From: Lagopus muta
Taxonomy: Eukaryota > Chordata > Aves > Galliformes > Phasianidae
Direction: 5' to 3'
Length of the DNA: 64,000 nt
Assembly (NCBI RefSeq): GCF_023343835.1
Contig: NC_064434.1
Span: 10,459,505 to 10,523,504 of the forward strand
Part shown: in pieces, positions 23,550 to 32,860 of the stretch
Position numbering within the stretch: the first letter of the stretch is position 1
How the letters are laid out: each line of letters begins with the position of its first letter
Translations under genes and position numbers: made by a program
The notes under the pieces: generated by a model
Databases searched by the model: none
Told to the model about the DNA's origin: nothing
What the model saw: only the letters and a program-made list of their open reading frames with translations

Positions 23550-23803
23550 AGACAGATAGGAGGCTGAGGGATGGCCTAATGGCAGCCTACAGCTCTTCAG
23601 AGGGAATGGAGGGGAGGATCAGGATGGGGATTGGGAAAAGGTTTTTCACCAGAAGATGGTGGGCATGGGACAGGCTCCCTAGGTCATTGGTCACAGCCCC
23701 AAGCTGTTCCAAGAGTGTGTGGACAATGCTCTCAGATACAGAGTTTGAATTTCAGGTAATCCTGTGTGGAGTCAGTTGGGTACCCTTTCAACTTGAGATA
23801 TTC
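23550..23803 (+). mobile_element. CR1 LINE 3' fragment (+), second subfamily
   Basis: The phrases CAATGCTCTCAGATACAGAG, TTTCAGGTAATCCTGTGTGG and CAACTTGAGATATTCTTATA correspond to a CR1 subfamily whose 3' UTR differs from the GGTGTTCAAGGCC type elsewhere in the window. 5'-truncated. Confidence 0.7.
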
Positions 23804-23880
23804 TTATATATATATTTATATTTATACTATATATTTATATTTATATTTATTTATTTATATTTATTATATAATACTATACT
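23803..23880. repeat. (TTATA/TTTA)n AT-rich simple repeat
   Basis: Nearly pure A/T with TATATTTATATTTAT units directly at the CR1 3' end. It probably grew from the CR1 tail. Confidence 0.85.
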
Positions 23881-23884
23881 TGTA

Positions 23885-25205
23885 GGGCATCCACAACCTT
23901 TCTTGGAAACCTGTTCCAGCACCTCACCACTCTCAGTAAAAAACTTCCTCCTGATGTCTAATCTAAATCTCCCTTCCTTTAGTTTAAAACCATTGCCCCT
24001 TGTCCTGTCACTATCTACCCACGTAAAAAGTTGATTTCCCTCATGTTTATAAATGCCCTATAAATACTGGAAGGCAGCAATGAGTTCTCCCCACAGCTTT
24101 CTCTTTTGCAGGCTGAACAAGCCCAGTTCATTCAGCCCGTCTTCTCAGGAGAGGTGCTCCAGCCCCTGGATTACTTTCACGGCCCTCCTCCAGACCCTGT
24201 CCAAAATCTGCACATCTTTCCTGTGCTGGAAGCTCTGGACTTGGACACGGCACTCCAGCTGGGGCACTGCCAGGGCAGAGTAAAGGGGGAGGATTATGTC
24301 CCTTGCCCTTCTGGCCACCCCTCTTCTGATGCAACCCAGGATATCATTGGTTTTCCGGGATGAAAGTGCACATTACTGGCTCATGTTAAGTTTTTCATCA
24401 ACCAGGACCTCTATGTCCTTGTCATGTATTGTCAAGAAGGCCAATGGTATCCTGGGGGCGCATTAAAAAGAGTGTGGCTAGCAGGTCAAGAGAGGTGATC
24501 CTCTCCTTCTACTCAGCGCTGTGTGTCCAGTTCTGGGGTCCCCAGTTCAAAAAAGACAGGAATCTCCTAGAAGGAGTCCAGCAGAGGGCCACAAAAATGA
24601 ATGTGTTTCTCCTATGAGGAAAGGCTGAGTGACCTGGGTCTATTCAGCCTGGGGAAAAGAAGACTGAGAGAAGATCTGATAAATGTTTATAAATATCTAA
24701 AGAGAGGTGGGAGACAAATGGATGAGGCCAGGCTCTTCTTGGTAATTTGAAGCAAAAGGACAAGGAGTAGTGGCCTAAAACTTGTAAGAGGAAGTTCCAT
24801 ACTAACATGGGATAGAACTTCTTTATGGTAGAGGTAACGGAGCACTGGAACAGGTTGCCCAGAGAGGTTGTGGAGTCTCCTATGGAGATCTTCAAGACCT
24901 GTCTGGATGTCTACCTCTGCAATCTATTGTAGGCTACCTGGTTGAGCAAGGGGGTTGGTCTCAATGATCTCCTGAGATTCCTTCCAACCCATGTGATTCT
25001 GTGATTGTGTGATTCTCAGCCAGGCTTCTCTCAAGTTCTTTTCCCAGTTTGTATACATATCTGGGATTGCCTCGACCCAAGTACAAACCTTGCACTTTGC
25101 TTTGCTGAGCCTCATTGGGTTCATAAGGGCCCACCTTTTGAGTTTATCAGAGTCCTACTGGAAGTCATCCCTTCCTTCTGCTGTACCAACTGCACTGTTC
25201 AGCTT
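23885..25205 (-). mobile_element. CR1 LINE (-), split by a nested CR1
   Basis: The minus-strand CR1 runs from GGGCATCCACAACC at 23885 to about 24430 (C-terminal ORF2 region). It resumes at about 25017 with TTTGTATACATATCTGGGAT and CTTGCACTTTGCTTTG up to about 25205. The resumed part is the segment that normally follows in the CR1 ORF2, so the two halves are one element interrupted by the plus-strand copy. Confidence 0.82.
24431..25016 (+). mobile_element. CR1 LINE 3' fragment (+), nested inside another CR1
   Basis: It begins within ORF2 (GTCAAGAAGGCCAATGGTAT), passes the CGTCCAGTTCTGGGG-like phrase and the 3' UTR, and ends with GATTCTGTGATTGTGTGATT. Its host is the minus-strand CR1 on both sides. 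The frame is broken repeatedly. Confidence 0.85.
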
Positions 25206-25460
25206 GGCAAATGGCCTCAGGTTGCACCAGAGGAGGTTCCAATTGGGTATTAGGAAAAAATTTGTCCCAAAAAGAGTGGTGAGGCACTGAAACAGGATGC
25301 TCAGAGAGGTAGGGAAGTTACCCACCACTCCCGGGGATGTTCAAGAAAAAGGTGGATATCACAGTGAGTGGCATGGTCTACAGTCACAGGCATGGAGTGA
25401 TGGATGTTCTAGATGATCTTATTGGCCTTTCCAATCTCAATGTTACTGTGATTCTATTAT
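25206..25460 (+). mobile_element. CR1 LINE 3' fragment (+)
   Basis: It carries CAGAGGAGGTTCCAATTGGG, GTTCAAGAAAAAGGTGGATA, GATGATCTTATTGGCCTTTC and an ATTCTATTATTG end. A different CR1 subtype, abutting the interrupted copy. Confidence 0.75.
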
Positions 25461-25559
25461 TGTTATTGGTGTGAAACCTGCTAGTATTAGACAAGCAAAT
25501 TACCTCTTTCCCTGGAATGCCATGCAAACTAAGGGGGATTCTTATCTAAACAGGTAAGG

Positions 25560-25856
25560 AGTTTTATTAGGAGAAATGGTTTTAAGTTGAGGGAGGGAAG
25601 ATTTAGGTTGGGTGCCAGGGGGTTAGGGTTAGGGTTAGTTCTTTACAGAGATAGTGGTGGGGTGCTGGAACAGGCTGCCCAGAGAGGTTGTGGATGCCTC
25701 GTTCCCTGGAGGTGTTCAAGGCCAGATTGGATGGGTCCTGGGCAGCCTGGTCTGGTATTAAATGGGGAGGCTGGTGGCCCTGCTTGTGGCAGGGTGTTGG
25801 AGATTCATGACCCTTGATGTCCCTTCCAACCCTGACCATTCTGTGATTCTGTGAAA
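25560..25856 (+). mobile_element. CR1 LINE 3' fragment (+) containing a telomere-like run
   Basis: Typical 3' UTR phrases (GTGCTGGAACAGGCTGCCCA, GTGTTCAAGGCCAGATTGGA) ending CATTCTGTGATTCTGTG. At 25620-25637 the usual sequence is replaced by three GGGTTA units. The element stops about 170 bp before the RDH14 CpG island. Confidence 0.9.
25620..25637 (+). repeat. (GGGTTA)3 interstitial run
   Basis: Three exact GGGTTA hexamers inside a CR1 3' UTR, where sister copies have GGGGAAGTTC-like sequence. Probably local slippage; too short for a true telomeric relic. Confidence 0.8.
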
Positions 25857-26109
25857 TAAAAACCTGGGGTGAGAAAATTTGTGGGCTGCACAAATTGTGT
25901 GATGGGCTGTTCAGGGCAAGGGTCAAGAGGGGAAAGGCAGGGAACCGTGCAGTTACCGTGACCAGTTTTAGGCTCCGACTGCATTTAGGTGGGAGAGCAC
26001 TATCTGGGCCCTGCCCTGTGCGCAGCGAGGAGGGCACTCCGCGGCTCTCCTGCCTCGGGACTCCGCCATTCGGCTCCGAGCCGCTTCGTGCCGCAGCGAG
26101 CCGCTCCGT

Positions 26110-26128
26110 ACTACACTCCCCACAATGC
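26110..26128 (+). promoter_or_regulatory. ZNF143/Staf-like binding site in the RDH14 promoter
   Basis: ACTACACTCCCCACAATGC agrees with the known promoter motif ACTACAATTCCCAGAATGC at 16 of 19 positions, including the ACTACA and CCCA...ATGC cores. It lies 87 bp upstream of the start codon within the CpG island, the usual place for this factor. Binding itself is inferred. Confidence 0.7.
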
Positions 26129-26214
26129 GGCGCGGCGCGGCGGGCGCAGCCTCACTGAGCCCCGGGGCTCGGCCGTGCGCCCGCGCCGGGCGGAGCGCCG
26201 CTCGGTCCGCTGCC

Positions 26215-26580
26215 ATGGCCCCGGAGGCGCTGACGGCGGCGCTGCTGGGCGGTGGGCTGCTCTTCGCCGCCTGGCGTTGGTTGCGGGCCGCGGCCCGCCC
26301 CGGAGTCAGAGCCGGGGCCTCCATGCGGGGCAAGACGGTGATCATCACCGGGGCCAACAGCGGGCTGGGCCGGGCGGCGGCCACCGAGCTGCTGCGGATG
26401 AAGGCCCGCGTCATCATGGGGTGCCGCGACCGCGCCCGGGCCGAGCGGGCGGCCCGCGAGATCCGAGCCGAGCTGGGCGAGCGGGAGGCGGCCGAGGGAG
26501 GCGGCGGCGAGCTGGTGGTCCGCGAGCTGGACCTGGCCTCGCTGCGCTCCGTGCGCGCCTTCTGCCACCGCGTCCTCCAG
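26215..26580 (+). CDS. RDH14: RDH14 coding exon 1 (residues 1-122)
   Basis: 122 codons ending FCHRVLQ before GTACGG, phase 0. It contains the membrane anchor, the TGANSGLG motif and a Glu/Gly-rich insertion ([12 protein letters not shown]) between helix and strand. It is very GC-rich compared with exon 2, because it lies in the CpG island. Confidence 0.95.
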
Positions 26581-29500
26581 GTACGGCCTGTGCCGGGCCT
26601 TGCACCCGACTGGCGCCGGGCTCTTCCTCCCGCCGGCACCCGGGCTGGGGTGGTGCGAGGTGTGGCTGGGAGTAGCGTTCTGGTTTTTTGCTCTGAGACA
26701 AGCTGTGTTTGATGTTTTCAGTTGGTCGTACAGCTCAGCCTTGTCCCGCAGCTTAAGGCTCATGGGTGAGCCATGCAGAACTGTGTCCGCGTTGCTGCCT
26801 CCTCCCCAGATTCACGCTCAGCAGTACCCGAGTTTAGTAGATGGATAGTCTTGAACATTTCTGCATGTGGCCTGAAAGCTCGAGCTTAAGGAGGCTGGAG
26901 ACGGCCAATCAGTTTTCCACCTTAGAGTCATTTGAGTTGGAACGTACCCTTAAAGCCATCTAGTCCAACTCCCCTGCATTGAGCAGGGACATCTACAGCT
27001 CCATCATAGCTCAGAGCCCCGTCCAGCCTGACCTTCAGTGTTTCCAGAGATGGGGCATCCACCACCTCTCTGGACAACCTGTGCCAATGCCTCACCATCC
27101 TAATGGTAAAAAAAGTTCCTTATATCCAATCGAAATCTCCTCCTTCTTAGTTTGAAACCATTTCCTATCAAAGGGAATATTCGGCTGAGAGCCTCCACTG
27201 GATGCATTCCACTCCATGAGAAGCTTTGGCTGAGACACTCATCTGACAGCATTTGACACTGCAGACCATGAGATGGTCTGCATAGGAAACCAGGCTTAGT
27301 GAGTTGTGCAGCTTGGAGAACTGCTTGTTAAGTACTTGACCGATGTCTAGATGCCGTTTTGATAAATAAAAATTGAGACTATGTTGCATTGACTTTCAAA
27401 CAGCTTTTCTAAATTTAATTATCTGAAAAAGCCAAGTTCTGTAGTGGAGCATTGCAGGCTTTCCTTCATGCATTTGAATCCAATGATAAGGTCAGTCTAA
27501 TCTTGCTTCACTGTTTTGGGAGAATATGCACATATACAAAATGATATAAAACACTAGAAAAGAAACGCACTGCCGAACCGTTTTGTATTTACTACACAGT
27601 ATCCAGAAATGGAAATTTATTACTGTCTGTTTATCAGCAAAGCCAATAGAAGTGACTGTAAATGATAAATGGTTGGAGAAGGAGAAAGCAGCACTACAAA
27701 TACATGCACTGATAGGCATTTTAACCTTCATTTTCTAATTGATCCCAAAAGCAGCTGAATGAAAAGGAATGTAATTTTAAGAAGCTGTTATGTTCAAACT
27801 CGTACTAATTGCCTTTTCTGAACCTGTGATTCTTTATTGCACAATTTGTTTTATTTTTGTTGTTGCCTGGTGGATGGTTACTGAGGTTTTTGTCTTTGTG
27901 TGCGTGTGTGTATGTTTTTGGAGATGAAGAAGTCTAAAAAAAATTGTCAGGATAGGGTGAAAAGGACTTAAATATTTTTCAGGATGGGGAAACATTCCCA
28001 CAGCCTAACTTAGTTTGTGGGAGCTTTCCATTCTGAAAGTACAGGTGATTACGTCTTTCACTCCTTAATTTCATTGCAAAAAAAGAAAAATGGAGGACTT
28101 AGGGATGTTGGGGGGCTCCAAGGAAGAATGGAGAAAATGGAAGCAACCTCAGAAGCTACAGGGAATAGTATTGCCCAACAAAGCAGTGTTTTGTAATTTG
28201 TTACGCGCTTGGTCATAATAGTTACATTAGCATTGTTCACCTTACTTGAATTAAGTAATTAAAGTAGCAGTTTCTGAATATATCACAAGTAGAACTTCTT
28301 GAAGTGTTAATTCTTGTGAAATAGATTATCTGATCAGATGCTACAAAAGGCAACGTTTTCTAAAGTAAAGCAGTGCTAGTTAGCAGATCTACAGTAGGTC
28401 AGAATTTCAGCCCTGTCCTTGCTTACTGATAGGAACCATTATGTGCTTTTGGGTGAAGAGAATTGGATTTGATGCTCTTTATAATGCCTCAGGAATTGTG
28501 TGAAACAGTCCTGCAGAAATCAGAGGCTGAAATGCCTCTGAAGTGCGTGATCAGGTGCCGACATCACTAAACTGAATGACAAAGTGCAAATTTGGATTTT
28601 GCTCTCTGAGCATCTTTGCAGGTGATGGCAGTCAAATGAAAATAAATAGTATCAAATTAATCTTCAGATTCTCTTTTTTATGATCAACGCGACCCAAAGT
28701 GATCTTTGTCAGCTGGCTCCACATTGTTTTTAAAGAATTGGCAGTAAAGGAAACACATCCTACTTTTTCTGTTAAGTAAATGCATTTGCTTCTGAGTCAT
28801 GCAAGCATGAATTCCTGTGATACCTTCACATTCTTGTCAGACATGGGTGAAAGCACTGAATTTGGAATTCAGGTAGGCAGCTTAATCTGATCTATTTTAA
28901 TTTTTTTAAAGCTGTTTTTTGTTTGGGAAAGCTCTTAATTTTTGAGTGGGTGCTGATACATGAATGTATTGTAAATTACGTTTGAATTATCTGTACCACT
29001 TTCTGTATTAATTATATCAGTTTTCTGAACCACAAAACTGATCCATCAAATAGCATGTGCTGAGCATATCATAAAAATTTCAAGCCTCCATCCTGTAGAA
29101 ATATGTTCTTGAGTATGCCTATTAGATTCAACTTGTTGTATGAAACTTGCTGAGTTTAATAACATAATGAACTCTACTTTTGTCATGAGTTCTTCTCTAT
29201 ATGTTGCACTAAACATCACAATAAAATGTAGTAATTTTAAGACAGCGATTAAAGCCATGAAAATGCTGTTTTGCAAAGCTTTTTACGACATCTCCACAGT
29301 GAGACAGTGGGTCTACGGTTTGACGGTTCCTTTCAGTGGCAGTATTCTTTTGTGCCATGTCTGCATGATGTTTTTGTGGTAGAATCCTTGCCCATGACTG
29401 GGGTTTGTCAGAAACTATTATCATTAATGTATGTGCTTTTGCAAGTGAAATAAACAGGTTACTTTTTAGAGGAAAACAAATGCTTCACAAACATAAATGA

Positions 29501-30390
29501 TTAGCCTGGAGGCGATTGTGTTGTCTGCATACATTATAAGTAAATACAGACCTACTGTGATGTACTGGAAGCCTGCTGGAGTTGAATATTCAGTTTAGTG
29601 GTATTTTATTCTTTTTTCAGTAATGCTTTAGAAACTGTTGGAAAGTTACCATTTGGAAAACTGGAAGTTATTTCCCTCTAACAGTATATAGTGAGAAATA
29701 TTAAGCATAATAGTATGTTTTGTGTGACAAATGATTATAAAACTAAATTAATTTTTTCTTTCCTATTTAAAGGAAGAGCCAAGGCTGGATGTTCTGATAA
29801 ATAATGCAGGGATATTCCAGTGCCCATACATGAAGACAGAGGATGGCTTTGAGATGCAATTTGGTGTAAACCACTTGGGTCACTTCTTGCTCACCAACCT
29901 TCTTCTGGGCCTCCTCAAAAATTCTGCTCCGAGCAGGATTGTGGTAGTATCCTCAAAGCTTTACAAGTACGGAGAAATCAACTTTGAAGACTTGAACAGT
30001 GAAATAAGTTACAATAAAAGCTTTTGTTACAGCCGGAGTAAACTGGCTAACATACTGTTTGCAAGGGAGCTAGCCCGTCGTTTGGAAGGGACAGGAGTCA
30101 CTGTCAATTCACTTCATCCGGGTATTGTCAGAACAAATTTAGGGAGACATGTGAATATTCCGTTACTGGCAAAGCCCCTATTCAATTTGGTGTCATGGGC
30201 TTTCTTCAAAACACCTCTGGAAGGAGCCCAGACTTCTATTTATTTGGCCTCTTCTCCTGATGTTGAAGGTGTGTCTGGGAAATATTTTGGGGACTGCAAA
30301 GAGGAGGAACTTCTGCCCAAAGCCATGGATGACCTGGTTGCAAGAAAATTGTGGGATATAAGTGAAGTGATGGTTGGATTATTGAAATAA
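26215..30390 (+). CDS. RDH14: Retinol dehydrogenase 14, two coding exons
   Basis: Coding exons are 26215-26580 and 29773-30390, with donor GTACGG and acceptor TTTAAAG; 984 nt, 327 residues plus TAA. It is a short-chain dehydrogenase/reductase of the RDH11-14 group, which interconverts retinal and retinol with NADP(H) at internal membranes. Seen: an N-terminal hydrophobic anchor (about residues 5-23), TGANSGLG at 45-52 (dinucleotide binding), a basic GCRDR after strand 2 that fits NADP(H) preference, NNAG at 132-135, catalytic Ser at 182/183 and YSRSK with Y208 and K212. Near-identity of the second exon to the mammalian protein is recognised, down to the SEVMVGLLK end. The length is slightly below human (336). 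The start at 26215 has a strong GCTGCCATGG context. An in-frame ATG 90 nt upstream is possible but less likely. Confidence 0.97.
26581..29772 (+). other. RDH14 intron
   Basis: Single 3.2-kb intron, GTACGG to TTTAAAG. It contains a CR1 fragment at 26923-27169 and a short GT-rich run near 27896-27914. No additional exon was recognised. Confidence 0.88.
26923..27169 (-). mobile_element. CR1 LINE 3' fragment (-) in the RDH14 intron
   Basis: Minus-strand CR1 3' end: TGAGTTGGAACGTACCCTTA, CCATCTAGTCCAACTCCCCT, GATGGGGCATCCACCACCTC. Antisense to RDH14; 5'-truncated. Confidence 0.88.
29773..30390 (+). CDS. RDH14: RDH14 terminal coding exon 2 (residues 123-327)
   Basis: It starts [15 protein letters not shown] in phase 0 and contains the NNAG motif, the [11 protein letters not shown] serine block, the YSRSK active site and the [12 protein letters not shown] substrate loop. 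TAA is at 30388-30390. Confidence 0.97.
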   Translation, partial: EEPRLDVLINNAGIFQCPYMKTEDGFEMQFGVNHLGHFLLTNLLLGLLKNSAPSRIVVVSSKLYKYGEINFEDLNSEISYNKSFCYSRSKLANILFARELARRLEGTGVTVNSLHPGIVRTNLGRHVNIPLLAKPLFNLVSWAFFKTPLEGAQTSIYLASSPDVEGVSGKYFGDCKEEELLPKAMDDLVARKLWDISEVMVGLLK

Positions 30391-30660
30391 GTGCCAGGGA
30401 TAATATGATAAGGAAAATGCAGATAACTATGCAATACATATTTGGAACTGTAATTCTCACCTTAGATGCTGTGAGAACACAGATCTGTGCTTAAAAACGT
30501 TTGATAGAAGAGTGATTTATGCTGGAATTCTGTTTTAAAATAATGATAATCTCTGTTTAATAAGCACAAGCATTCAAGAAGAACCTGGAATAGAGAATGT
30601 AACTTCTGAATAAATCTGTTCAGAAAGTCATGGTCTAAAATAAAAATTAAACAAAACTGT
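30391..30660 (+). other. RDH14 3' UTR (proximal form)
   Basis: About 270 bp from the stop to the inferred cleavage site after the second AATAAA. A longer form ending near 31280 is possible (AATAAA at 31256-31261). Confidence 0.65.
30609..30644 (+). promoter_or_regulatory. Poly(A) signals of RDH14
   Basis: Two AATAAA hexamers at 30609-30614 and 30639-30644, followed by the GU-rich TGTGTTTTGCGGT. The second is the likelier main signal from its spacing to the GU-rich element. Confidence 0.8.
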
Positions 30661-31690
30661 GTTTTGCGGTAAATGTTGCCTATTTGTCATGTTCTGCTAC
30701 TTTTAGTCATGCTGGACAGTGTAGGGTGTTGATGGTGAAGTGCTCTTCCTGTGAAATGGTTTTAAAAATAGAACCTAATACTAAGATCTGTCTTTTTGAG
30801 CCATCATAGTGAAATCTGGAGCACAGTTTTATTGGTATCTTATACTGTAATCATTAGGCCTCATGAGTGCCATTCGAAGACTTCTCCACTGAATGCTTCC
30901 ATGAACAAAACTGTTGAGCTGTATACAGTTTAGCTATGAAGTATGAAGTTACTTTTTGAGTTTAATGTAACTGCTGTTCAATGAATACATACACTTCATT
31001 GTGCAAGCTCTATTTCTGTTTTCACATATCCTGAACTTGCTGTTTCTAGATATGCAGATGCCTTGGGTTTTATTAAAAACAGTTGACATATCTCAGTAGG
31101 GTTTTGCATGAGTTGTGTCCATGCAAAGTCTTCAAGACTTCAATCAGATTAGACTGAAGAGAAATGCTTCTTCATTCAATGCTTCTTTGGATTGACTGCA
31201 CTTGTAGTAGTGAGATTAGGTAAATCTGACTGATTCAGCTTAATGAATATTCTTTAATAAAAATCTTAAAAAAAACCTTAGCATTGATTCTTTCACTATG
31301 GAAGATACAACCAGTAGTCTGTGTACACACCTTTAAAAGGTGGAAGATTCACCTGCTTTACTTTGGGGAGTCTCTGCCACATAGAGGTAGAAATAAAATG
31401 CTTGTGTGTAACCAAACAGCTAAATGGATGTTACGTGAATCTGTACTTTTTTTTTTTTTATTTTTAATTCATGTAATTAATGGGTTTATATTGGCATTTC
31501 CTTTTGGGGATGATTCCGTCCAAGGTCTCCTGGACTTTCTGGGGCTCAAGAGCATCTGAAAACATGTACAGGCTGGTCCACAGCAGCATGACCCAAGTCT
31601 GCTCCATGCAAAGGAGTGCTGAGGATCAGCTGTGAAATACAGCTGCCTTCATCTGCCCTGATGTAAGTGCAGGAGATTTCCGTGTGAGGG
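30661..31690. other. Region downstream of RDH14
   Basis: AT-rich with no recognised gene or repeat. A further AATAAA at 31256-31261 could serve a longer RDH14 3' UTR. Confidence 0.5.
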
Positions 31691-32860
31691 GGCAGAAGGG
31701 CCATAAAAGAGCAGCCAGGTTCTGTTGCTGCAACGGCAGCAAGGGAGTTGTTGCACCAGGAGAACAGAAAGGCCCCTGAAGAGACCCAGCTCCCATTGCC
31801 TCAACGGGAGTGAAGGACTTATTGCTCCTGGAGGACAGGGAGGCCCCCTGTTAGTGAGTTAACTACTTACTGTGTCCTTGAGCATTGAAGCTTGTAGAGG
31901 TCTGCAGCTGTTGGTAGAAGAGACAGAGAACAGATGGAGAGACCCTTCGTGATGGAGCCACGGACATGTGGGGCCAGGGGGTGTCTTTGCAGGGCACCTG
32001 TCTTTGCCCAAGCTGCTCACCTCCGTGATTCTCTGTGCTGCCTCTGCTGCTGTACCTCCTTGTCCTCCCACCCTACATGGGCGCAGAAAGCAGTGAATGA
32101 GAGGAGAGCATCCCCAGCAGACTCAGCAGCACCCAGCAACCCAGGGCACAGCCTGGCCAGGCCCCGCTGGGACACGGCCTCTCCTCCCACTCAGGACCCC
32201 CAGCCCAGCCCTGCGGATGGCCCTGGCACCTGCCAACCCCCCTCCCTGTGTTGCAGCGCCTGGCTCAGCACCAGCCCTGACTCCTACCTTCCACAAGGCC
32301 GTCATGAATGCAAATAATGACATGTTCATTATGATCCGGAGGATGGGATAGAAGATATCGCCATCCTCCAGGCTGAAGAAGAAGCTCATTCCCCAGAAAT
32401 CAGCCATGTTTGTGATGTACAGAGAGCCAAGCAGTCAAGCTCCTCTTTTTAGTCACCTCATGGGCAAAGTGGTACCCAGCCTCTGGGGTTGTCTCCTTTG
32501 TGATGTGGGTTGCCATGTCACCAGCTGGGGGCTATGGCAAAATTCGTGATGCAGGGACAGTGGGGTGTGGCACAGCCCGGCCAGCTCAGCACAGCGGGGC
32601 CATGGCCAGGCCACCCCAGTGCTGAGACCTGGCCCTGGGCAGGGCCACATAAAGCCTCTGCCTCTCACCAGAAAGGACTGAATCCTGGGCCCAGTGCTGT
32701 GCTCCCACTTTTGAGAGCCCATGAAGCACTTGTCGGTCCTGATGAGTCCAGCAAAGCAATGATGGCCGTGCTGCTGCTGACATTCCCTTTTCCATTGGAG
32801 TCTGTCCTTATCCTCAGTAAAGAGGGCCATCTTTGCTTACTTTATACATTTTTTTGAACT
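31690..32860. other. Unexplained GC-rich block with exon-like segments
   Basis: About 1.2 kb is clearly more GC-rich than the AT-rich sequence on both sides, without the dense CpG of the two gene promoters. The left part has a CATAAAAG box (31703-31710) and two similar copies of a roughly 55-bp unit (about 31727-31779 and 31795-31851). On the minus strand, an open segment at about 32295-32407 reads a hydrophobic peptide (MADFWGMSFFF..., FYPILRIIMNMSLF...) and stops being clean at a good donor, AAG|GTAGGAGT. Another minus segment ends in CTG|GTGAGAGG near 32671. I recognise neither. It could be a remnant of a duplicated gene, an unlisted LTR, or chance. Confidence 0.4.
31727..31851 (+). repeat. 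Two-copy diverged tandem repeat
   Basis: The copies GCAACGGCAGCAAGGGAGTT...AGAAAGGCCCCTG and CTCAACGGGAGTGAAGGACT...GGAGGCCCCCTG align over about 55 bp with several changes and a short spacer (AAGAGACCCAGCTCCC). Confidence 0.6.

Larger units (their letters stand above)
25980..26700 (+). promoter_or_regulatory. CpG-island promoter of RDH14
   Basis: Strong GC and CpG enrichment spans the region from about 26030 through exon 1 into the beginning of the intron. No TATA box is seen. The island contains the ZNF143-like element at 26110-26128. Confidence 0.8.

Noticed and set aside
25620-25637. Interstitial telomere or chromosome-fusion site
   Set aside because: Only three units, inside a CR1 copy; far too short for a fusion relic.
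25968-26763. Long open frames, plus and minus, overlapping RDH14 exon 1 (up to 228 codons)
   Set aside because: GC-rich shadow frames of the RDH14 exon; Arg/Pro/Ala-rich with no domain.
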